In this document: in pieces, positions 1 through 4,917 of the stretch
Numbering within the stretch: the stretch's first letter is position 1
How the letters are laid out: every line of letters starts with the position of its first letter
Assembly (NCBI GenBank): GCA_017304125.1
Contig: JAFKLV010000155.1
Span: 1-5,454, forward strand
DNA from: Sphingomonadales bacterium
Lineage (GTDB): Bacteria; Pseudomonadota; Alphaproteobacteria; Sphingomonadales; Sphingomonadaceae
DNA: 5,454 nucleotides
Direction: 5' to 3'
The notes under the pieces: generated by a model
Databases searched by the model: none
What the model saw: the letters and a program-made list of their open reading frames with translations, nothing else
Told to the model about the DNA's origin: nothing
Position numbers and translations under genes: made by a program

Positions 1-1092
1 CACCGCGATCGTCGCGCCGTCGGCGGTAGCGATCTCGGCGTAGCTGCACACCTTCGACAGATGCCGCGGGTGGATCAGCGGGCCGACCTCGGTCGCCGAA
101 TCGAACGGATCGCCGACCTTGAGCTGGCGCACCCGCTCGGCAAGCTTCGCGACGAACTGATCGTGGATCGAGCGCTGGACGAGGAGCCGCGACGACGAGG
201 TGCAGCGCTGCCCGTTGAGCGAGTAGATCATGAACACCACGGCATCGAGCGCGCGATCGAGATCGGCGTCGTCGAACACGATCACCGGATTCTTGCCGCC
301 AAGCTCGAAATGGACGCGCTTCAGCGTGTCGGCGCCCTGCCGCATGATCGCGCTGCCGGTCTTGGATTCGCCGACGAAGGCGATCGCCTTGATATCGCGA
401 TGCTCGGTCAGCCGGCGCCCGGTCGTCTCGCCGAGCCCGTTGATCGAGTTGAACACCCCGGCCGGCAGCCCCGCCTCATGCGCGATCTCGACCAGCAGCC
501 GCGCCGAATAGGGCGACCATTCCGCCGGCTTGTGGACGACGGTGCAGCCCGCCGCGAGCGCCGGGGCGATCTTCCACGTCGAAAGCATGAACGGCGTGTT
601 CCACGGCGTGATCACCGCGACCGGGCCGATCGGGGCGCGCGAGGTGACGTTGAGATGCTCCGCCGTCGGCAGCGCCTGGCCGTCCGCCGCCGCGGGCGCG
701 CGATCGGCGAAGAAGCGGAAATTCTCCGCCCCGCGCAGCGCCGCCTTGGACATGAAGCGCCACGCCTGCCCGGCATCGAGGCATTCGACCGCGGCGATTT
801 CCTCCGCGCGCGCCTCGATCAGATCGGCGACGCGGTGCAGGATCTGCTTGCGCTTCTCGCCCGGGGTCGCCGCCCACGCCGGAAAGGCGCGCTTCGCCGC
901 CGCCACCGCCGCGTCGAGCTCCGCCTCGCTGGCGTCACGCGCCTCGCCGAGCTGCGCGCCGGTCGACGGGTCGGTCACCGCGAACGACGTGCCCTCTCCC
1001 GCCACCGCGACACCGTCGACGAAATGGCCGAGCGGCTGCCCGGTAAAGGGGGCAATGGCCCCCATGGCGATCTTCCGACGATCAGGCTGCAT
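1..1092 (-). CDS. hpaE: 5-carboxymethyl-2-hydroxymuconate semialdehyde dehydrogenase (partial, C-terminus off the window)
   Basis: NAD-type aldehyde dehydrogenase that oxidises CHMS, the ring-cleavage product of homoprotocatechuate, to 5-carboxymethyl-2-hydroxymuconate. Translating the minus strand from ATG at 1092 gives 364 residues open to the left edge; the family is about 490 residues, so roughly the last quarter is missing. All core ALDH elements are visible: oxyanion Asn165 in TPWNTPF, cofactor-binding Lys188 and Glu191 in HKPAEW, glycine turn FVGES (239-243), general base Glu263 in FELGGK and nucleophile Cys297 in GQRCTSS. The stretch around 278-304 (DRALDAVVFMIYSLNG, then RCTSSSRLL) closely resembles E. 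coli HpaE as I recall it, which separates it from generic ALDHs. The start is supported by GGAG on the minus strand (plus-strand ctcc 1098-1101), 5 nt upstream; an in-frame ATG at codon 10 is less likely. It is divergent from the rest of the pathway. Glu191 favours NAD over NADP, by family knowledge. Confidence 0.93.
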   Translation of the reverse strand, partial: MQPDRRKIAMGAIAPFTGQPLGHFVDGVAVAGEGTSFAVTDPSTGAQLGEARDASEAELDAAVAAAKRAFPAWAATPGEKRKQILHRVADLIEARAEEIAAVECLDAGQAWRFMSKAALRGAENFRFFADRAPAAADGQALPTAEHLNVTSRAPIGPVAVITPWNTPFMLSTWKIAPALAAGCTVVHKPAEWSPYSARLLVEIAHEAGLPAGVFNSINGLGETTGRRLTEHRDIKAIAFVGESKTGSAIMRQGADTLKRVHFELGGKNPVIVFDDADLDRALDAVVFMIYSLNGQRCTSSSRLLVQRSIHDQFVAKLAERVRQLKVGDPFDSATEVGPLIHPRHLSKVCSYAEIATADGATIAV

Positions 1093-1109
1093 GGTCACTC
1101 CGCAATTGA

Positions 1110-1125
1110 TTATCGTGTTAAATAT
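1110..1125 (+). promoter_or_regulatory. Operator-like box, copy 1 (hpaE side)
   Basis: TTATCGTGTTAAATAT. The first 12 bases form an imperfect palindrome (TTA..C.. / ..G..TAA) and match copy 2 at 11 of 12 positions. It overlaps the candidate hpaE -10 element. Size and symmetry resemble MarR-family operators. In E. coli the MarR-type HpaR (HpcR) represses the homoprotocatechuate meta operon, so an HpaR-like repressor is a reasonable but unproven guess. Confidence 0.5.
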
Positions 1126-1147
1126 ATCGCCCGATCGGCCGCGTCAA
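1119..1147 (-). promoter_or_regulatory. Candidate sigma-70-type promoter for hpaE
   Basis: Read on the minus strand, TTGACG (plus 1142-1147) is a 5/6 match to the -35 consensus. It is followed by an AT-rich block with two overlapping -10 options: TATATT (plus 1121-1126, 15-nt spacer) or TATTTA (plus 1119-1124, 17-nt spacer). The -10 region overlaps the box at 1110-1121, so a protein bound there would block polymerase. The predicted leader is short, consistent with the GGAG ribosome site just upstream of ATG 1092. This is consensus matching only. Confidence 0.5.
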
Positions 1148-1169
1148 ACCCAAAGCGGGCGCTTGACGC
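1141..1169. repeat. Inverted repeat GCGTCAA / TTGACGC
   Basis: A perfect 7-bp inverted repeat: GCGTCAA at 1141-1147 and TTGACGC at 1163-1169, separated by 15 bp, with arm centres 22 bp apart (about two helical turns). Each arm contains the TTGACG box of one divergent promoter, so this may simply be two back-to-back -35 elements. The spacing would also suit a dimeric DNA-binding protein on one face. Confidence 0.5.
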
Positions 1170-1191
1170 TTATCATGTTAAATTTTAGACG
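1163..1191 (+). promoter_or_regulatory. Candidate promoter for the hpaG1-hpaI operon
   Basis: TTGACG at 1163-1168 is a good -35 hexamer. With a 17-nt spacer the -10 position is TAGACG (1186-1191), a weak match, though alphaproteobacterial -10 elements are often degenerate. The repeated box 1170-1181 lies exactly in the spacer, a classic repressor position. Downstream, the purine-rich AGAGGAAGG (1211-1219) is the ribosome-binding site for ATG 1221. Confidence 0.45.
1170..1185 (+). promoter_or_regulatory. Operator-like box, copy 2 (hpaG1 side)
   Basis: TTATCATGTTAAATTT. The 12-base core TTATCATGTTAA is palindromic at 10 of 12 positions. The full 16 bases match copy 1 except at two positions. 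It sits between the -35 and -10 of the operon promoter candidate. Its offset from copy 1 is exactly 60 bp, with the same orientation. Confidence 0.5.
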
Positions 1192-1220
1192 ACGGGCATG
1201 ACGAGACACGAGAGGAAGGC

Positions 1221-1826
1221 ATGATCAGCGGGACCGCCTATGGCGTGGCGCTCAACGATCGCGAGCAATTGGCAGGGCTTGGCGAGGCGCTGAACGCGCC
1301 GCCTTATGGCAAGCCGCCGGTCGCGCCGATTCTCTATGTGAAGCCGCGCAATTGCTTCGCCGCCGCGGGTTCCGCGGTCACCCTCCCGGCCGACGTTGCC
1401 GAAGTTGCGGTGGGCGCAACTATCGCGATCGAGCGCAGCGCCGCCGGCCCGCAGCTCGCGCGGCTGGCGATCGACCTGTTCGCGCCGCACGCCAGTTTCT
1501 ACCGCCCGGCGATCGCCGAACGCTGCCGCGACGGCTTCCTCCCGCTCGGCGCGGCGACCGCTATGCCCGAGGGGCTCGACGCGATCGAGATCGTCACCAC
1601 GATCAACGGCAGCGAATGCCACCGCTGGAGCTTCGCGCGGCTGATCCGCAGCCCCGACATGCTGGCGCGCGACGTGGCCGACTTCATGACGCTCGCCCCC
1701 GGCGACATCCTGTTGTGCGGCATCGCCGGCGATGCGCCGGTCGCGCGCGCCGGGGACACGATCGCGATCACTGCCACCGGCTTCGCGCCGCTTTCCGTCA
1801 CTTTGGCCGCGGAGCAAGCGCGATGA
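1221..1826 (+). CDS. hpaG1: Homoprotocatechuate pathway decarboxylase/isomerase, N-half type (HpaG1)
   Basis: A 201-residue FAH-superfamily protein matching the N-terminal half of E. coli HpaG (HpcE), the bifunctional enzyme that decarboxylates 5-oxopent-3-ene-1,2,5-tricarboxylate and isomerises the product. Recognisable landmarks are YGVALN (7-12), VKPRN (40-44), SFYRPAI (92-98), CRDGF (102-106) and FMTLAPGDILLCG (155-167). The metal-binding ExE motif of the catalytic FAH fold is absent; the equivalent strand reads VGATIAI (64-70). As I recall it, the same strand in the N-half of E. coli HpaG also lacks the pair, so this is not obviously decay. Compared with that half, the segment before SFYRPAI is about ten residues shorter, and the usual GTP after the PGD loop is GIAG. 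The start ATG 1221 has AGAGGAAGG directly upstream. The stop overlaps the next start as ATGA, suggesting coupled translation and a G1/G2 partnership. It could bind to or modulate G2 rather than act alone. Confidence 0.85.
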   Translation: MISGTAYGVALNDREQLAGLGEALNAPPYGKPPVAPILYVKPRNCFAAAGSAVTLPADVAEVAVGATIAIERSAAGPQLARLAIDLFAPHASFYRPAIAERCRDGFLPLGAATAMPEGLDAIEIVTTINGSECHRWSFARLIRSPDMLARDVADFMTLAPGDILLCGIAGDAPVARAGDTIAITATGFAPLSVTLAAEQAR

Positions 1827-2575
1827 AGCACGTCCGACTGATCCACGCCGGGCGCGAGCAATGGGGTGTGGTTTCCGCCGACGAACAGGCGATCGCGCTG
1901 GCCGACGGCACGCACGTCGGCTGGAGCGACATCACCCTGCTCCCGCCGGTCACGCCGGGGGCGACGATCTTCGCGCTCGGGCTCAATTATGCCGATCATT
2001 CGGTCGAGCTGGGCTTCAAGCCGCCGTCGCAGCCGCTCGTGTTCCTCAAGGGGCATAACGGCTTCGTCGCGCACAATGGCGTCTCGCCCAAGCCGCGCGA
2101 CGCCGATCAGATGCACCCCGAATGCGAGCTGGTCGCGGTGATCGGGCGGACCGCCAGGCGCGTGTCGGTGGCCGACGCGCTCGATCATGTCTCGGGCTAT
2201 ACGATCGCCTGCGATTATGCGGTGCGCGAGTTCCTCGAAAATTACTATCGCCCCAATTTGCGCGTTAAGAATCGCGACGCGCTCACCCCGCTCGGCCCGT
2301 GGGTGGTCGATGCGGCCGATGTCGGCGACCCGCAGGCGCTGGCGCTCGCCACCACCGTCAACGGCGCGACGGTCCAGTCCGGCTCGACCCGCGACATGGT
2401 GTTCCCGGTGGCGGAACTGATCGCCTGGCTCTCGTCTTTCATGACTCTGTCGCCCGGCGATATGATCCTCACCGGCACCCCGCACGGCGTCCATTTCGTC
2501 AGCGCGGGCGATGACGTGGTGTGCGAGGTCGAGCGTGTCGGCCGGCTCGCGCACCGTGTAGGATTGCGGCCATGA
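1823..2575 (+). CDS. hpaG2: Homoprotocatechuate pathway isomerase/decarboxylase, C-half type (HpaG2)
   Basis: A 250-residue fumarylacetoacetate hydrolase (FAH) fold protein corresponding to the C-terminal half of E. coli HpaG, acting on CHM-derived 5-oxopent-3-ene-1,2,5-tricarboxylate and 2-hydroxyhepta-2,4-dienedioate. The first 45 or so residues form the small N-terminal domain of stand-alone FAH proteins. The core then runs LGLNYADHSVELGF (52-65), PLVFLK (71-76), HPECELVAVIGRTAR (98-112), CDYAVREFLENYYRPNL (130-146) and FMTLSPGDMILTGTPHGV (206-223). The metal ligands Glu100, Glu102 and Asp131 are all present, unlike in HpaG1. The reading frame is open far upstream, but those residues are out-of-frame hpaG1 sequence; ATG 1823 is the start, with GGAG (1811-1814) 8 nt before it and homology beginning there. 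It overlaps hpaG1 and the following gene by 4 bp each. Confidence 0.92.
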   Translation: MKHVRLIHAGREQWGVVSADEQAIALADGTHVGWSDITLLPPVTPGATIFALGLNYADHSVELGFKPPSQPLVFLKGHNGFVAHNGVSPKPRDADQMHPECELVAVIGRTARRVSVADALDHVSGYTIACDYAVREFLENYYRPNLRVKNRDALTPLGPWVVDAADVGDPQALALATTVNGATVQSGSTRDMVFPVAELIAWLSSFMTLSPGDMILTGTPHGVHFVSAGDDVVCEVERVGRLAHRVGLRP

Positions 2576-2898
2576 GCTTGTATCAGGTCCAGAAACTATT
2601 GTTCGAGCTGAACCGCGATCACGCGCTTCAGGCCGCCTTCCACGCCGATGCCGGCGCGGTGGCGGATCGCTACGACCTGACCGCGGACGAGCGCCGCGCG
2701 GTGCTGGAGCCCGATATCGGGCTGCTCTACGTGCTCGGCGTCAACGGCCAGATCCTGATGCATTTCGCCGCGTTCAAACAGATCGCCTGGGCCGATTATC
2801 TGCAGCAGATGCGCGACGGCGTGCGCATCCACGGCCCGATCCGCGCCGGCGTCTACACGATGACGACCGGGCTCGACGAAAAGGTAGCCGGCGTATGA
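2572..2898 (+). CDS. LigA-like small (alpha) subunit of an extradiol ring-cleavage dioxygenase
   Basis: A 108-residue all-helical protein of the LigA family, the small subunit of protocatechuate 4,5-dioxygenase (LigAB). In that enzyme the alpha subunit has no iron; it caps the beta-subunit active site and shapes substrate specificity. Visible family signatures are QKLLFELNRDHALQAAF (7-23), a polar DLTADERRAV stretch (35-44) and LYVLGVNGQILMHFAAF (52-68). It is shorter than the SYK-6 LigA (about 139 residues). The start at ATG 2572 has AGGA (2560-2563) 8 nt upstream and overlaps the hpaG2 stop as ATGA; an in-frame earlier start at 2521 would lie inside hpaG2 and is rejected. The next gene, encoding the matching catalytic subunit, overlaps by 4 bp, which supports equimolar production. 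Inferred role: partner of the LigB-like protein in opening the homoprotocatechuate ring. Confidence 0.87.
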   Translation: MSLYQVQKLLFELNRDHALQAAFHADAGAVADRYDLTADERRAVLEPDIGLLYVLGVNGQILMHFAAFKQIAWADYLQQMRDGVRIHGPIRAGVYTMTTGLDEKVAGV

Positions 2899-3713
2899 CC
2901 CTCGTTTTCAGCGGCATTTGCAGCCACGGCCCCGGCATCACCGGGCGCGCCGATCTCGCCGATCCCGCGCTGCGCGATCCCTTCTACGCGGCCTATCGCG
3001 CGATGGGCGACGCGATCCGCGCGACCGGGGCGGAGGCGCTGATCGTCATCGCCGCCGAGCATTTCGCCAATTTCTTCATGAACAACATGCCCGCTTATGC
3101 GATCGGCATGGCGGATCATTATGACGGCCCGATCGAGGATCCCGAGTGGCTGCGCATCCCGCGCCAGCGGGTGCGCGGCGACGCCGATCTGTCGCGCCGG
3201 CTGATCGCCGAGGTGCAGCAGACGGTCGACGTGGCCTATGCCGAGGAGTGGAAGTTCGATCACGGCATCATGGTGCCGCTGCACTTCCTCGATCCGAACA
3301 ATGAGCTGACGATCATCCCGGCCAATATCAATTGCCAGGGCCCGCCGCTCACCCCGCTGCATCGGTCCTTTGCGTTCGGCCGCGCCTTGCGCCGCGCCGC
3401 CGATGCGGTGCCGCAGCGCATCGCGATCGTCGGCACCGGCGGCATCTCGCACTGGCCATGCACCCCGGACAGCGGGCGGATCAACGAGGCATGGGATCGC
3501 GATTTCCTCGATCGCTGGGCCTCGGGCGACGAGGCGCGGCTGACCGCCTATAGCGACGCCGAAACCTATGCCGATGCCGGCCAGGGCGGCTATGAAATCC
3601 GCACCTTCATCGCCGCCGCGGCGGCCGCGGGGGGCAAGGGCAAGGTCGATTTCTATCAACCGATCCCGATCTTCAGCACCGGCTGCGTCGTCGGCTGGTC
3701 GGAGATCGCCTGA
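2895..3713 (+). CDS. LigB-like class III extradiol dioxygenase catalytic (beta) subunit, probable homoprotocatechuate ring-cleavage enzyme
   Basis: A 272-residue Fe(II) extradiol dioxygenase of the LigB superfamily (class III). Expected iron ligands are visible: His11 in CSHGPG, His56 in AAEHFANF and Glu234 in GGYEIR. The catalytic acid/base His186 lies in GTGGISHWP and the second-sphere His123 in FDHGIMVPL. All five match SYK-6 LigB residues (H12, H61, E242, H195, H127) in order and context. MNNMPAYAIGMADHYDGP (62-79) is also LigB-like. Being preceded by a LigA-type subunit, it is of the two-component LigAB kind, not the single-chain HpaD of E. coli. Because every neighbour belongs to the homoprotocatechuate pathway, the likely substrate is 3,4-dihydroxyphenylacetate. 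Protocatechuate or gallate cannot be excluded from sequence alone. The start overlaps the upstream stop (ATGA), with AAAAGG about 10 nt before; the stop overlaps the hpaF start (TGATG). Confidence 0.9.
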   Translation: MTLVFSGICSHGPGITGRADLADPALRDPFYAAYRAMGDAIRATGAEALIVIAAEHFANFFMNNMPAYAIGMADHYDGPIEDPEWLRIPRQRVRGDADLSRRLIAEVQQTVDVAYAEEWKFDHGIMVPLHFLDPNNELTIIPANINCQGPPLTPLHRSFAFGRALRRAADAVPQRIAIVGTGGISHWPCTPDSGRINEAWDRDFLDRWASGDEARLTAYSDAETYADAGQGGYEIRTFIAAAAAAGGKGKVDFYQPIPIFSTGCVVGWSEIA

Positions 3714-4102
3714 TGGCCCACGCCACCGTCGAATGGACCGACAATCTGGACGGCGCGTTCGATCGCCACGCGCTGCTGTCGCTGATCGCGGCCGAGATGC
3801 GCGAGCGCTCGGGCGGGGTGTTCCCGGTCGGCGGCATCCGCGTCCGCGCGATCCGGCTGACCGACTATGTCATCGCCGACGCCGCCGGCCCCGATGATGC
3901 CTTCATCAACATCGACGTGAAGATGGGCGCCGGCCGCGATGCCGCGTTCAGACAGGCGTTCTTCGATCAATTGTTCGAGGCGGTGAAAGCCTTTCTCGGC
4001 GACCTGTTCGACCAGCGCCCGCTCGCGCTCTCCCTCTATGTCGAGGAAGCGGAGGGGTGGAAGCACAACACCATCCACCGCCGCCTCGCCGCGCAGAAGT
4101 GA
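3713..4102 (+). CDS. hpaF: 5-carboxymethyl-2-hydroxymuconate delta-isomerase (catalytic Pro replaced by Ala)
   Basis: A 129-residue protein of the CHMI family in the tautomerase superfamily, converting 5-carboxymethyl-2-hydroxymuconate to its oxo tautomer before decarboxylation. Length and layout match E. coli HpaF (126 residues): HATVEWTDN (3-11), GVFPVGGIRVR (35-45), AFINIDVKMGAGR (63-75), RPLALSLYVEE (102-112) and HNTIH (118-122). The arginines expected near the active site (Arg43/Arg45 and Arg75) are present. The striking oddity is residue 2: the family begins Met-Pro-His, with Pro becoming the N-terminal catalytic base after Met removal, whereas this gene reads ATG GCC CAC (Met-Ala-His). 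The start is well fixed by GGAG (3701-3704) 8 nt upstream, the TGATG overlap with the dioxygenase gene and the alignment of HATVE with HFIVE. Function is therefore confident by family, but activity is uncertain. Confidence 0.88.
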   Translation: MAHATVEWTDNLDGAFDRHALLSLIAAEMRERSGGVFPVGGIRVRAIRLTDYVIADAAGPDDAFINIDVKMGAGRDAAFRQAFFDQLFEAVKAFLGDLFDQRPLALSLYVEEAEGWKHNTIHRRLAAQK

Positions 4103-4110
4103 CGAACCTC

Positions 4111-4917
4111 ATGCCGCTTTCCACCGACCTGATCCAAAGCCTCGCCGACGAGCTGCATAACGCCGAGCGTGACGGCACGCAGATCGCGCAATTCTCGCTG
4201 CGCCACCCCGAGATCACGATCGAGGACGCCTATGCGATCCAGCGCGCCTGGACCAAGCGCAAGATCGCCGAGGGGCGGAAGGCGATCGGCCACAAGATCG
4301 GGCTGACCAGCCGCGCGATGCAGCGCTCGTCGAACATCGACGAGCCCGATTACGGGCTATTGCTCGACGATATGCTGTTCCCCGACGGGCGCGATATTCC
4401 GATCGACCGCTTCATCGTCCCGCGGGTCGAGGTCGAGCTGGCGTTCCGCCTCAAACAGCCGCTCAGCGGGCCGAATTGCACGATGTTCGACGTGCTCGAC
4501 GCGGTGGATTACATCATCCCGGCGATCGAGATCATCGATGCGCGGATCGAGCAGGTCGATCGCGCCACCGGCACGACGCGCAAGGTGTTCGACACGATTT
4601 CGGACAATGCCGCCAATGCCGGGCTCGTGCTCGGCGGGCGACCGATCCGGCCGGGCGATGTCGACCTGCGCTGGGTCTCGGCGCTGATCTATCGCAACGG
4701 CGTGATCGAGGATTCGGGCGTCGCCGCGGCGGTGCTCGGCCACCCGGCGCTCGGCCCGGCGTGGCTCGCCAACAAATTGCACCCCTATGGCGAGACGCTG
4801 GAGGCGGGCGAGATCATCCTCGGCGGCAGCTTCACCGCGCCGGTGCCGGCGCGCGCCGGCGATACGTTCCACGTCGATTTCGGCCCGCTCGGCGCGATCT
4901 CGGTGCGGTTCGCATGA
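4111..4917 (+). CDS. hpaH: 2-oxohept-4-ene-1,7-dioate hydratase
   Basis: A 268-residue hydratase of the HpcG/MhpD family within the FAH-like fold, adding water to 2-oxohept-4-ene-1,7-dioate to give 4-hydroxy-2-oxoheptanedioate, the HpaI substrate. Near-colinear with E. coli HpaH (267 residues) throughout: EITIEDAYAIQ (34-44), GHKIGLTSRAMQ (60-71), EPDYGLLLDDM (78-88), DRFIVPRVEVELAF (99-112), FDTISDNAANAG (160-171), NGVIEDSGVAA (196-206) and GEIILGGSFTAPVPA (233-247). Putative Mg ligands Glu107, Glu109 and Glu140 and active-site Lys62 and Asp80 are in place. Homology supports a start near ATG 4111, but that codon has only a weak AGAAG about 11 nt upstream. An in-frame GTG at 4099 would overlap the hpaF stop (GTGA) like the other junctions and add four residues, so it is a real alternative. 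A GTG at 4057, inside hpaF, is unlikely. Confidence 0.94.
   Translation: MPLSTDLIQSLADELHNAERDGTQIAQFSLRHPEITIEDAYAIQRAWTKRKIAEGRKAIGHKIGLTSRAMQRSSNIDEPDYGLLLDDMLFPDGRDIPIDRFIVPRVEVELAFRLKQPLSGPNCTMFDVLDAVDYIIPAIEIIDARIEQVDRATGTTRKVFDTISDNAANAGLVLGGRPIRPGDVDLRWVSALIYRNGVIEDSGVAAAVLGHPALGPAWLANKLHPYGETLEAGEIILGGSFTAPVPARAGDTFHVDFGPLGAISVRFA

Larger units (their letters stand above)
1093..1220. promoter_or_regulatory. Divergent hpaE / hpaG1 control region
   Basis: The only non-coding stretch in the window: 128 bp between the two divergent start codons, and clearly more AT-rich in its two flanks than the surrounding genes. It holds two near-identical quasi-palindromic boxes, mirrored TTGACG boxes and candidate -10 elements on both strands (annotated separately). 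The centre carries a small perfect palindrome, CCGATCGG, at 1131-1138. The arrangement suggests one regulator coordinating hpaE with the hpaG1-to-hpaI operon. That role is inferred; no regulator gene is in view. Confidence 0.75.

Noticed and set aside
1131..1138. CCGATCGG palindrome as an operator or terminator stem
   Set aside because: Only 8 bp with no loop or T-tract; GATC-centred palindromes of this kind are very frequent in this GC-rich sequence.
61..1188. Long plus-strand reading frame (375 codons) opposite hpaE
   Set aside because: Antisense shadow of a GC-rich ALDH gene: the translation is a run of Arg/Asp/Ala without any family motif, while the minus strand encodes a full set of ALDH catalytic motifs.
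1198..1224. Eight-codon leader ORF (MTRHERKA) ending in an ATGA overlap with hpaG1
   Set aside because: It has no Shine-Dalgarno of its own and no attenuator-like codon run or hairpin; the overlap probably arises by chance because its last codons are the hpaG1 ribosome site.
1352..1822. Upstream extension of the hpaG2 frame to 407 codons
   Set aside because: The extra residues are Arg-rich out-of-frame hpaG1 sequence; FAH homology and a good GGAG site begin at ATG 1823.
1499..2554. Minus-strand frame of 351 codons opposite hpaG1/hpaG2
   Set aside because: Arg/His-rich low-information translation, no motif and no ribosome site; it is opposite two genes with clear homology. Codon-position GC bias explains it.
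2853..3659. Minus-strand frame of 268 codons opposite the LigB-like gene
   Set aside because: Mirrors the catalytic dioxygenase gene in the frame expected for shadow ORFs; no recognisable protein features.
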